A stretch of 64,000 nucleotides of DNA from Thalassococcus_A lentus (lineage in GTDB: Bacteria; Pseudomonadota; Alphaproteobacteria; Rhodobacterales; Rhodobacteraceae), in the NCBI RefSeq assembly GCF_028023555.1, contig NZ_JAQIOY010000001.1, positions 434,001 to 498,000 of the forward strand, in the 5' to 3' direction. The notes beneath the pieces were generated by a model, which saw only the letters and a program-made list of their open reading frames with translations, did not search any database and had not been told where the DNA came from. The translations under genes were made by a program, and so were the position numbers. Of the stretch, positions 17,474 to 24,241 are shown piece by piece; the stretch's first letter is position 1; each line of letters begins with the position of its first letter.

Positions 17474-18505
17474 GTGACCCAGAAGGTTACGAAAATTCAG
17501 GATGTTGCACGGGCTGCAGGTGTTTCCACGGCGACGGTCAGCCGCGCGCTGAGCAATCCCGCGGTGGTCGCCGAAAGCACCCGACGGGCCGTTTTTGAAG
17601 CCGTTGAGGCGACCGGCTATCGTGTGAATCAGGCGGCGCGGAATCTCCGTCGACAACGCGCAGGCGCGATTTTGGTGTTGGTTCCGAATCTGGGAAACCC
17701 ATTCTTTTCGCAGATTCTGGCGGGGATCGACGCAGGCTTCGCCGAGACCGATTATGCGGTGCTCATAGCGGATACGAACAACAGCCATTCTGTTGGCCGG
17801 AACCTTAACGCCTACCTGATGGATTCCCGGGTTGATGGCGTCGTTGTGCTTGATGGTAACGTCCAGATCTCAAGTGTTGGGGATCTGAAGTCTGATAGCG
17901 GACAAAACCGCGTCGTTTTCGCCTGTGAATGGGTAGAGGACACGCCCTGCCCATCTGTGCGCAGCGATAACCCGAAGGGTGCGCGATTGGCGATCCGCCA
18001 CCTCTTTGAACTCGGACATCGCAAGATTGCCCACGTCACTGGCCCCAAGGGCAATGTTCTGACCAAAGCGCGCCGCGACGGGATGCTCGAAGAACGTGCT
18101 TTGCTCGAACTACCTTTCCGGGACGATTGGATCATTCGCGGTGATTTTTCTTTGCGCTCCGGATACGAGGCTGCCGATAGCATCATCGCCATGGATGAAC
18201 GTCCAACCGCTGTTTTCTGTGCATCCGATCAGGTCGCGCTTGGTCTGATTTCGCGGCTGACCCAAGCGGGGATTCGGGTGCCGCAGGACATATCCGTTGT
18301 CGGGTTCGATGATATCGAACAGGCCGAATACTATAATCCACGGCTGACGACGATCCGCCAGAATCGGCCACAACTGGGCAAGTCAGCCGCTGAGCTTATG
18401 CTGAATGGCCTCGACGATCCCAGCAATCCGATTGAACCGGGCCATGTCCATCTTCTTGATGTTGAGCTTGTCGTACGCGACAGCACCGCGCCGCCGTCAG
18501 ATTAA
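17474..18505 (+). CDS. LacI-family transcriptional repressor of the sugar operon
   Basis: Protein of 343 residues. The N-terminal helix-turn-helix is KIQDVARAAGVSTATVSRALSN with the hinge helix YRVNQAARNLRR, followed by a periplasmic-binding-protein-like ligand domain (ILVLVPNLGNPFFSQILAGI, ATVF-type AVFCASDQVALGLI, ISVVGFDDIEQAEYYNPRLTTI). GTG at 17474 has AAGGA about nine bases upstream; TTG at 17471 is equally in frame and cannot be excluded. It is divergent from the sugar operon and the two palindromes between them are its likely operators. The inducer is presumably the imported sugar or its first oxidation product. Confidence 0.92.
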   Translation: MTQKVTKIQDVARAAGVSTATVSRALSNPAVVAESTRRAVFEAVEATGYRVNQAARNLRRQRAGAILVLVPNLGNPFFSQILAGIDAGFAETDYAVLIADTNNSHSVGRNLNAYLMDSRVDGVVVLDGNVQISSVGDLKSDSGQNRVVFACEWVEDTPCPSVRSDNPKGARLAIRHLFELGHRKIAHVTGPKGNVLTKARRDGMLEERALLELPFRDDWIIRGDFSLRSGYEAADSIIAMDERPTAVFCASDQVALGLISRLTQAGIRVPQDISVVGFDDIEQAEYYNPRLTTIRQNRPQLGKSAAELMLNGLDDPSNPIEPGHVHLLDVELVVRDSTAPPSD

Positions 18506-18535
18506 TTCCAAAACTGTTTGCGCCGGACGGTTGGC

Positions 18536-18952
18536 CTAGTCGGGATCAACTTTGCCACGCAGCGCTTTGACCTCTCCCCGCGCTTTTTTGGATTGAAGAC
18601 GCCGCTTTTTGGAACCCAGTGTTGGCCGTGTCGGGATGCGGCGCTTGGGCTTTTCAAGGGCCTTCAGGATCAGCTCTTTCAGCCGTTCCCGTGCTATATC
18701 GCGATTGCGCGCCTGGCTGCGCGTTTCATCCACTTGCAGAACCAATGCGCCCTCTTTGGTCCAGCGGCGACCTGCCAATCGTTTCAACCGGTTTTTGACC
18801 GCACCCGGAAGGTTGGGCGAACGTTCGGCTTCAAATCGCAATTCAACGGCAGTGGACACTTTGTTGACGTTCTGCCCGCCCGGCCCAGAGGCACGGATAA
18901 ACTGTTCAGTCAGTTCCCAATCTTCAATGGTGATGGTTTCGTTGATCTGCAT
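18536..18952 (-). CDS. arfB: Alternative ribosome-rescue peptidyl-tRNA hydrolase ArfB
   Basis: Protein of 138 residues that releases nascent chains from ribosomes stalled on truncated mRNA. The catalytic GGQ is at residues 25-27 in ASGPGGQNVNKVSTAVELRF, and the C-terminal tail is strongly basic (KPKRRIPTRPTLGSKKRRLQSKKARGEVKALRGK), as needed to enter the empty mRNA channel. The short length and basic tail distinguish it from RF1/RF2. A strong intrinsic terminator ends only 15 bases before the ATG and a short ORF precedes that, so expression may depend on readthrough (see findings). Its own ribosome binding site is weak (AGAAGCACC). Confidence 0.95.
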   Translation of the reverse strand: MQINETITIEDWELTEQFIRASGPGGQNVNKVSTAVELRFEAERSPNLPGAVKNRLKRLAGRRWTKEGALVLQVDETRSQARNRDIARERLKELILKALEKPKRRIPTRPTLGSKKRRLQSKKARGEVKALRGKVDPD

Positions 18953-18967
18953 GGTGCTTCTATATCG

Positions 18968-18997
18968 AAAAAGGGCCGCCCTTGTCAGGCGGCCCTT
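18968..18997 (-). terminator. Intrinsic terminator immediately upstream of arfB
   Basis: On the minus strand GGGCCGCC is followed by the loop TGACAA and then GGCGGCCC with a TTTTT tract: a perfect eight-base G+C stem. It terminates minus-strand transcripts coming from yhhQ and the short ORF. Its T-tract ends 15 bases before the arfB start codon, so it lies inside the arfB leader. Confidence 0.85.
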
Positions 18998-19063
18998 CGA
19001 GAATACGGAGGCGGGGCCGGTTAGGCTCTGCCAATTCGGTGGGCCAAAGCCCCAGGGTCTGCC

Positions 19064-19120
19064 CTAGAGCGCGGCCTCCCGAACTGTTCCGACACCTCTC
19101 TCCAATGACTCTCTTGACAC
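19064..19120 (-). CDS. Short ORF of 18 residues with full-length Shine-Dalgarno complement
   Basis: GTG start at 19120, stop TAG at 19066-19064. The peptide is MSRESLERGVGTVREAAL. AAAGGAGGTGATCCA lies directly upstream and is complementary to the whole 3' end of 16S rRNA, with AGGAGG seven bases before the GTG, so translation should be very strong. Four of the first eight codons are A+T-leaning types (TCA twice, AGA twice), uncommon in the neighbouring genes, which prefer CGC/CGT for Arg. I do not recognise the peptide. It resembles a leader peptide more than a functional protein because a terminator follows 67 bases after the stop, just before arfB. Confidence 0.55.
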   Translation of the reverse strand: MSRESLERGVGTVREAAL

Positions 19121-19182
19121 TGGATCACCTCCTTTCAGCTGTTGAAAACGCAAGATGATGTTGCCACGGCTGTGGTGATCCA
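19121..19182 (-). promoter_or_regulatory. Leader able to pair with the short ORF's ribosome binding site
   Basis: On the minus strand TGGATCACC (19182-19174) is the exact reverse complement of GGTGATCCA (19129-19121) in the ribosome binding site of the short ORF. The nine-base pairing across a 44-base spacer would bury part of the site. The upstream copy equals the end of 16S rRNA itself. A competing small hairpin, CCAC-AGCC-GTGG, begins within the last two bases of the upstream arm and overlaps it, so the two structures exclude each other. Confidence 0.5.
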
Positions 19183-19199
19183 CAAAGTCTTTTTTCACC

Positions 19200-19847
19200 T
19201 CATAGAGCAGGTTGTGCTTTTCCTGCCTTCGAAACGATCATTCTGAAGGGGATCAGGGCGATCAAGGCAAGGGCGAGTTTGACCAACCAGTCCGCAAAGG
19301 CGAGCGAAACCCACAAAGGAAGCTCAGACCCGAAGCCAAGGAAAGGCACGGCATCCCATGCCCAGCTGACGGCTTCGTCGGCTTGCGCGCCAAAAACCGC
19401 AACACTGGCCGAGAAGGCGATCGTGAAAAACAATGCTGTGTCCAGTGCCGATCCCACAAGGGTGCTGATCAGCGGCGCGCTCCACCAGCGTCCTTCGCGG
19501 AAACGATTGAAGATCGATACGTCGACCAATTGCGCGGTCAGGAACGCAATGCCGGATGCAACGGCCACGCGCAGTGGAACAGCAGCGTATGTATAGCCAT
19601 CACCCTGAAGCATGATCTGGCTGCCGATGAGCGAGCAGATAACGCCAGTGGCAAAGCCAGCGAGCACGACTTTCCGGGCGGCCTGCACCCCATAAAGACG
19701 GTTCATCAGATCTGTAACCAGAAAGGCCAAAGGATAGGTGAAAGCACCCCACGTCAGCCAGTTTCCAAAAAGGTACTGCACGAGGATGTTCGAAGCGACG
19801 ACGATGGTCGCCATGGCAAGAATGCCGGGAAGGTATTTGCGCGTCAT
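19200..19847 (-). CDS. yhhQ: Queuosine precursor transporter (YhhQ/VUT family)
   Basis: Inner-membrane protein of 215 residues with about six hydrophobic helices. The family signature is visible: ASNILVQYLFGNWLTWGAFTYPLAFLVTDLMNRLYG, including the conserved Asp-x-x-Asn, and later TAQLVDVSIFNRFRE. YhhQ proteins import queuine, preQ0 or preQ1 for tRNA modification. ATG at 19847 is chosen over a TTG seven codons upstream because the family usually begins MTRKYLP. No preQ1 riboswitch was recognised in the 80-base upstream gap. It sits inside a minus-strand run after the phytase-like gene, and its stop is 80 bases before the short ORF. Confidence 0.9.
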   Translation of the reverse strand: MTRKYLPGILAMATIVVASNILVQYLFGNWLTWGAFTYPLAFLVTDLMNRLYGVQAARKVVLAGFATGVICSLIGSQIMLQGDGYTYAAVPLRVAVASGIAFLTAQLVDVSIFNRFREGRWWSAPLISTLVGSALDTALFFTIAFSASVAVFGAQADEAVSWAWDAVPFLGFGSELPLWVSLAFADWLVKLALALIALIPFRMIVSKAGKAQPAL

Positions 19848-19927
19848 TATATGGACCCGTTTTTGCAAGGTTGCGGGGACTTGGCCCGGATCATTCCGGA
19901 CGGGCGGGCTTTAGGCTCTTAACCACG

Positions 19928-20821
19928 CTATGGCAAGGGGACAGTGATGCGATACTCAACGAATTCGGTCCGCTGAAGCGCTCGGAAATTGTCATCTGAG
20001 ATCATTGTGATCCGTATGTCGCCGATTTCGTCCTGCCAAACACCCAGCCCTTCCAGATTGTCGTGGCGCAGCAGACTGGTGCTAAGGAGTGTTTGTTCAG
20101 CCACGACCTGATCGTTTTCTATAACAAAGCGCCGGACTCTGCTTTTGAACCCGAACCCGTTGAATTCACGCTCTAGCAGATAGAGCGCGTCATCCGGTCC
20201 GAAATCGGCACCGACAGGAAGAAAACCACCGTCGCGGCGCAGACCAAAAGGCTGGGTCCATTGACCATCGTAGCGCCAAACGGGAAACGGCCGCGTCAGT
20301 TTTCCAGATCGTTCCGGGATGGCGTAGATGTGTCCCCTCCGATCCAGTGCCAGAGACTCGAGCCCGGAATTGCCCTGAAAATTTGAAAAGGCCTCGGGCC
20401 TTGGCAGGCGATCAGCCTGTTTCAATGTGGGGTAAGCCCAAACGCGATGACCGCCTTCAAAGGAAACATAAATTGTTTCGCCGGGCGTGCCTGCCAGACC
20501 TTCGGCGTCAGTACGCCAGCCACGCAGGGGCTGCCCTTTGTGATCTGGTAGTGGCACAGGGGGGCCAGAGGTCACCCGGATGATGCGGTCTTCGTTGCGC
20601 TCTATCGTGCCCTCGACCACACCACCCCTGTCGCTGATCGCAACAAACCGGGATCCATCTGCAGACAGTTCTAGGCCTGAAAAACCCCCTAGGTTGTGGT
20701 CCTCTGCGCGCCACAGATAGCTCCCAAGAAACTCGGCGGCCTGCGAAGAGGCCGCCGATGGAAGCGCCAAAAGCGCAGCAAGAAAAGAGGCGCTTAGCGC
20801 GCAGCCAATACGTCGGCGCAT
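19928..20821 (-). CDS. Secreted phytase-like / esterase-like protein
   Basis: Protein of 297 residues with a signal peptide (MRRRIGCALSASFLAALLALPSAASSQA, cleaved near AEF). The mature part has repeated beta-propeller-like blades: GFSGLELSADGSRFVAISDRGG, GLESLALDRRGHIYAIPE, DNLEGLGVWQDEIGDIRITMISDDN. This is the layout of the 'esterase-like activity of phytase' domain. The substrate is unknown and true phytase activity is not implied. The start overlaps the end of mepA by 28 bases, so it is translationally coupled to that peptidoglycan hydrolase gene, hinting at an envelope role. Confidence 0.82.
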   Translation of the reverse strand: MRRRIGCALSASFLAALLALPSAASSQAAEFLGSYLWRAEDHNLGGFSGLELSADGSRFVAISDRGGVVEGTIERNEDRIIRVTSGPPVPLPDHKGQPLRGWRTDAEGLAGTPGETIYVSFEGGHRVWAYPTLKQADRLPRPEAFSNFQGNSGLESLALDRRGHIYAIPERSGKLTRPFPVWRYDGQWTQPFGLRRDGGFLPVGADFGPDDALYLLEREFNGFGFKSRVRRFVIENDQVVAEQTLLSTSLLRHDNLEGLGVWQDEIGDIRITMISDDNFRALQRTEFVEYRITVPLP

Positions 20822-21723
20822 TGTCGTGGCAAATCCGCCATTGTCAGTTCACGCCGTGGTTTTGGCGGAGGTGCGTTTGGATCAGGTGGGGGCGGGTTCA
20901 GGATATCGCGCACCCAACGTTCGGCATCCGCGCAGCCATCACCAGCCGGTGGAGCTGCCTGTCCATTGCAACCTGGCGACCCTTTCGGACACCCGAGCCG
21001 TACGTGGAAGTGATAATGATGACCCCACCACGGACGGATCTTTCGCAGCCAGGCGCGATCGCCTTTCTCAGCTTTGCACATCGCAACTTTGGCGCCGGGG
21101 AACACCAGAATGCGTTCCACACGCGGGTCTTTGGCGGCGGCTTTGAGAATTTCGTGATGCGCACGCGTCCAGTTGTTGTTTGTATAGGCACCCGATGATC
21201 TGCGCGTTGAAATGGACGACAGGTTTTCCCGCTGTTTGACCGTTAGGTTCAGATCTTTTGCAGGCAGCATCCAAATGTCCACGTCCAATCCGATTTGGTG
21301 GCTGCGGTGGCCCGTCAGCATCGGCCCGCCGCGCGGCTGGCTCATGTCACCGACGTACAATCCATTCCAGCCGGGTTGCTTGGCGGCCTGCCGGGACAGC
21401 TTCTTTACGAAATCGACCAGTTCCGGATGACCCCAGTTCCGGTTCCGGGACAATCGCATCGCCTGCCAGGTCGGCCCGGTTTCTTCAAGCTGAACGCCTC
21501 CGGCAAGACAACCTTTCGAATAGAACCCATGCGCTGCAGGTGATTGACCAGACCCTCCACGCTTGGCCCCGAAAAGCTGTTTTGCTTGTTTTGAAGCAAT
21601 GACGGGATCCAGCGGTGCACGCTGTGTTTTGACCCGCTCGCCCGAAATGTCGCGCCCGGAATTTCCGCCGCCACAAGCGACCAGTAAACCAACCAAAAGC
21701 AGGGCAAAAATACTGCGGATCAT
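20794..21723 (-). CDS. mepA: Penicillin-insensitive murein endopeptidase
   Basis: Protein of 309 residues of the LAS metallopeptidase family, which cuts D-Ala-mDAP crosslinks in peptidoglycan. Zinc ligands are predicted at His142 and Asp149 in GHRSHQIGLDVDIW and in WWGHHYHFHVRLGCP. Several Cys pairs (GCLAGG, CPKGSPGCNG, GDGCADAERW) agree with the disulfide-rich E. coli enzyme. The N-terminus is a lipoprotein signal (LLVAC, Cys17), whereas E. coli MepA is a soluble periplasmic protein, so this one is probably membrane-anchored. Its ATG overlaps the stop of the MFS gene (ATGA). Confidence 0.93.
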   Translation of the reverse strand: MIRSIFALLLVGLLVACGGGNSGRDISGERVKTQRAPLDPVIASKQAKQLFGAKRGGSGQSPAAHGFYSKGCLAGGVQLEETGPTWQAMRLSRNRNWGHPELVDFVKKLSRQAAKQPGWNGLYVGDMSQPRGGPMLTGHRSHQIGLDVDIWMLPAKDLNLTVKQRENLSSISTRRSSGAYTNNNWTRAHHEILKAAAKDPRVERILVFPGAKVAMCKAEKGDRAWLRKIRPWWGHHYHFHVRLGCPKGSPGCNGQAAPPAGDGCADAERWVRDILNPPPPDPNAPPPKPRRELTMADLPRQCADVLAAR

Positions 21724-23102
21724 TTAGGCTTTACTCCCTCTGGATTAACCCAGCGTAGCAGAAACAGCCCCAAGAGGAAAAGAACGATCACCGGGATATA
21801 GCCCAATTGGTTGCTTTGCGTCCAAGCCGTCGCGACCGATACCATAGCCGGTGCCAGAAACGCAGTCGCGCGCCCGGTCAGTGCAAATAGCCCGAATGCC
21901 TCGGTCGCGGTTTCGGGTGTACAATGCCTGACCATCAACGACCGTGACGCCGAATACATGGCGCCTCCAGCGCCGCCAATCGCTGCGCCACACAGATAAA
22001 AGATCATGTCAGGAAGCCCGGACCCTTCCTCAAGCGGAATGCCAAACAGGCTTTCACGGGACATACCCACAACGACTGCGCAAACCGCGATCAGAACCCA
22101 GATACAAAACACGATGACGGGTTTCGGTCCGAGCCGGGCATCCGCCAAACCGCCGACCCAGCTGAGAATTGCCGCAGCGATGGCCGCGATAATGCCAAAC
22201 ACACCAATTTGGATCACGGTCCATTCCAGAACGAGGTTCGCGTAAACACCGCCCGCGCTGTACAGCATGGTCAGCGCATCGCGATAGAACATAGAACCCA
22301 GCAAAAAGCTGCCATAGCTGCGTTGGCGAAAGGCGCTTTTGATGCTGCTCCAGAGACGGCTGAGCGCAACGCCAATGTTCGCCCGCTCGTTGGTCGGCTT
22401 CTCTTCGGTCCACAAAAAGAACGGAATAGCGAAGATTATAAACCAGATCGCGATGAAGGGTCCGACTGAGCGGGTGCCTTCGCGCGTTTCGGGATCCAGA
22501 CCAAAGATTGGATCAATCCCCAGCAGGGTTTTACCGCTGTCGTTTTCCGCAAAAAACAGCAGCACGACGAAGAGCGAAAGAACACCACCCCAGTAGCCAA
22601 AGGCGGTTGCGCCGCCACTGATCCGACCGGCGTCCTCATTGTCGCCCAGTGATGGAAGGATAGAATTATAGAGCGCGAAAGCCGATTCCGACGCCACGAA
22701 GCCGACCCAGAACAAAAGCAGAGCCATCATCAGGCCCTGACCGTCCGGCATCAGGCCCCAAAGCATCGCGGCACAAATGGATGCGATCGCGACAAAGAAA
22801 TAAAACCACGGTTTTCTGCGGCCGGTTGCACCGGCCCAAGCCCCGATCAGGGGCGCTGAAAAGGCGATGACCAAACCTGCAATGGCTTGCGCGCCTGTCC
22901 ACAATTCCTGTGCCTGAACGCGGGCTGCTTCGTCTGACAGACCTTCGGCGATAAAGTAACCCACCGCGACCGCCGCAAAATAAGGTCCAAAGATGAAGGT
23001 CAGACCCAGCGTAGCATAGGGTTGCTGCGCCCAATCAAAGAACATCCAGCCCCAAATGCGTTTTCGGAGCGAGATTGCTCCCTGCTCAGATACATCTGCC
23101 AT
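21720..23102 (-). CDS. MFS transporter, UMF1 / Atg22-like family
   Basis: Protein of 460 residues with about twelve hydrophobic segments. The N-terminus WGWMFFDWAQQPYATLGLTFIFGPYFA is characteristic of the UMF1 family, whose yeast relative Atg22 exports amino acids from the vacuole. The characteristic interdomain part with WTEEKPTNERANIGVALSRLWSSIKSAF is present. Start MADVSEQG at 23102 is selected because GGGGG lies eight bases before the ATG. The substrate is unknown. It overlaps mepA by four bases and follows the thioesterase gene by 73 bases, suggesting one transcript. Confidence 0.88.
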   Translation of the reverse strand: MADVSEQGAISLRKRIWGWMFFDWAQQPYATLGLTFIFGPYFAAVAVGYFIAEGLSDEAARVQAQELWTGAQAIAGLVIAFSAPLIGAWAGATGRRKPWFYFFVAIASICAAMLWGLMPDGQGLMMALLLFWVGFVASESAFALYNSILPSLGDNEDAGRISGGATAFGYWGGVLSLFVVLLFFAENDSGKTLLGIDPIFGLDPETREGTRSVGPFIAIWFIIFAIPFFLWTEEKPTNERANIGVALSRLWSSIKSAFRQRSYGSFLLGSMFYRDALTMLYSAGGVYANLVLEWTVIQIGVFGIIAAIAAAILSWVGGLADARLGPKPVIVFCIWVLIAVCAVVVGMSRESLFGIPLEEGSGLPDMIFYLCGAAIGGAGGAMYSASRSLMVRHCTPETATEAFGLFALTGRATAFLAPAMVSVATAWTQSNQLGYIPVIVLFLLGLFLLRWVNPEGVKPK

Positions 23103-23175
23103 CTTATCCCCCTGTTTTGCAGCGATAGAACCCCGTGCGCGGCTCTGTGGCAAGACAGGAATGCCGGACGCTGCG

Positions 23176-23718
23176 TCAGCTATCCTGCATTGGGGGCCAG
23201 GGTCTTTGGTCTTCTGCTGCGAGCCATGCCTTGACCCAATCCGGCAAATCGGGCGCATCTGCTGGCTCAAGGTCCATTGCTTTCAGAACGATGTCGGTGG
23301 CAACGATCCCATTGCGATCTGTCACAGCGCCGCGATAGACAGCGTGGCTCGCGCAGTCGCCGTTCGATTTCCACATACTCTGTTCGAGATACATGAACTT
23401 GCCATCCCATCCGAGCAGGCGCGAGCGCATTTCGATTTTATCAAAGGCACGGACACGTCTGCGGTAGCGGACAACCGCGCCCGCCATAGTCAGACCCCAT
23501 CGTTTGCGCGCCAGCAGCTTCAAAAGGCCGGATCGCTGAGCCAGCGGAATGCGCCCAAGGTCATACAGCGTCAAAGTGCGACCGTTGTTCAGCTCCATCC
23601 AAAGATCGAGATCCCAAGGCCAGCAAATGTGATGCGAAATATGCGTCTCACCAAGTTGCAGTTCTGGAAGTGATCGGGCCTTGAGACCGGATGCCAACAG
23701 GCGAATAAACGGATACAT
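23176..23718 (-). CDS. Hot-dog-fold acyl-CoA thioesterase-like protein
   Basis: Protein of 180 residues of the 4HBT/THEM6-like thioesterase group. ICWPWDLDLWMELNNGRTLTLYDLGRI corresponds to the catalytic Asp helix region of 4-hydroxybenzoyl-CoA thioesterase relatives (usual form D-x-D-x-x-x-H-x-N), here with Glu-Leu-Asn-Asn instead of the His. AAGGAG precedes the start by six bases. It is first in the minus-strand run that continues to mepA and is divergent from yggT. The acyl substrate cannot be predicted. Confidence 0.75.
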   Translation of the reverse strand: MYPFIRLLASGLKARSLPELQLGETHISHHICWPWDLDLWMELNNGRTLTLYDLGRIPLAQRSGLLKLLARKRWGLTMAGAVVRYRRRVRAFDKIEMRSRLLGWDGKFMYLEQSMWKSNGDCASHAVYRGAVTDRNGIVATDIVLKAMDLEPADAPDLPDWVKAWLAAEDQRPWPPMQDS

Positions 23719-23841
23719 TCAATTGCTCCTTATTTGTGCCCTGACTGATCCTGCTGCTGATGAAGGTCAATACCGGACCCTGCGGCACTTGTGATTGGGC
23801 CGGGCGCAGCCTATTTCTTGCGCAAACAAGGAGTTCTGCAA

Positions 23842-24150
23842 ATGCAAGCGATCGCCGGGCCAATTGGGCTCATTCTCGACGTCGTATTTTTTGTGATGAT
23901 CGTACACATCATCATGAGCTGGCTGATCAATTTCCAGATTTTGAACCTGCGTCAGCCGATCGTTGCGCAGATTTGGGATGGTTTGAACCGGTTGCTGGAG
24001 CCGATTTACCAGCCGATCCGGAGAATGTTGCCGAATACCGGCGCTTTGGATCTGGCCCCTCTCGTCGCCTTTATCGCGCTTATCTCGCTCCGGGATTACA
24101 TTCTGCCAACCATGCTGTGTGGCGGACGTCCTCTTGGTTTCTGCGGATAA
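23842..24150 (+). CDS. YggT-family integral membrane protein
   Basis: Protein of 102 residues with two hydrophobic segments (LILDVVFFVMIVHIIMSWLINF and LAPLVAFIALISLRDYILP) separated by the conserved YggT/Ycf19 loop LEPIYQPIRRMLPNTGALDLAPL. Family members are linked to osmotic resistance and to assembly of membrane complexes, but the role is not settled. ATG at 23842 is chosen because AAGGAG stands at 23828-23833, eight bases before it; an extension upstream to 23791 lacks a site. It is upstream of recQ by 91 bases and divergent from the thioesterase gene. Confidence 0.9.
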   Translation: MQAIAGPIGLILDVVFFVMIVHIIMSWLINFQILNLRQPIVAQIWDGLNRLLEPIYQPIRRMLPNTGALDLAPLVAFIALISLRDYILPTMLCGGRPLGFCG

Positions 24151-24208
24151 GCCCGATTTGGCTGGTCGCAGGGCTTGATTAACCGATTCTTAGTATGAGA
24201 CAGTGCCG

Positions 24209-24230
24209 ACTAGAGCAGATCTAGTATAAT
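24209..24230 (+). promoter_or_regulatory. Candidate recQ promoter with CTAG-containing palindrome
   Basis: ACTAGA-GCAGA-TCTAGT (24209-24225) is a perfect six-base inverted repeat, and its last base begins a consensus -10 hexamer TATAAT (24225-24230). No good -35 hexamer is seen. Initiation about seven bases downstream would leave a leader of only about five bases before the recQ ATG at 24242. Confidence 0.4.
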
Positions 24231-24241
24231 TGGCAGGTCTC

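Noticed and set aside
18961..19199. Possible SRP RNA, 6S RNA or preQ1 riboswitch near yhhQ
   Set aside because: The SRP core (GGTCAGG-type loop) and known preQ1 folds are absent, and the element lies downstream, not upstream, of yhhQ. The short-ORF leader explanation fits better.
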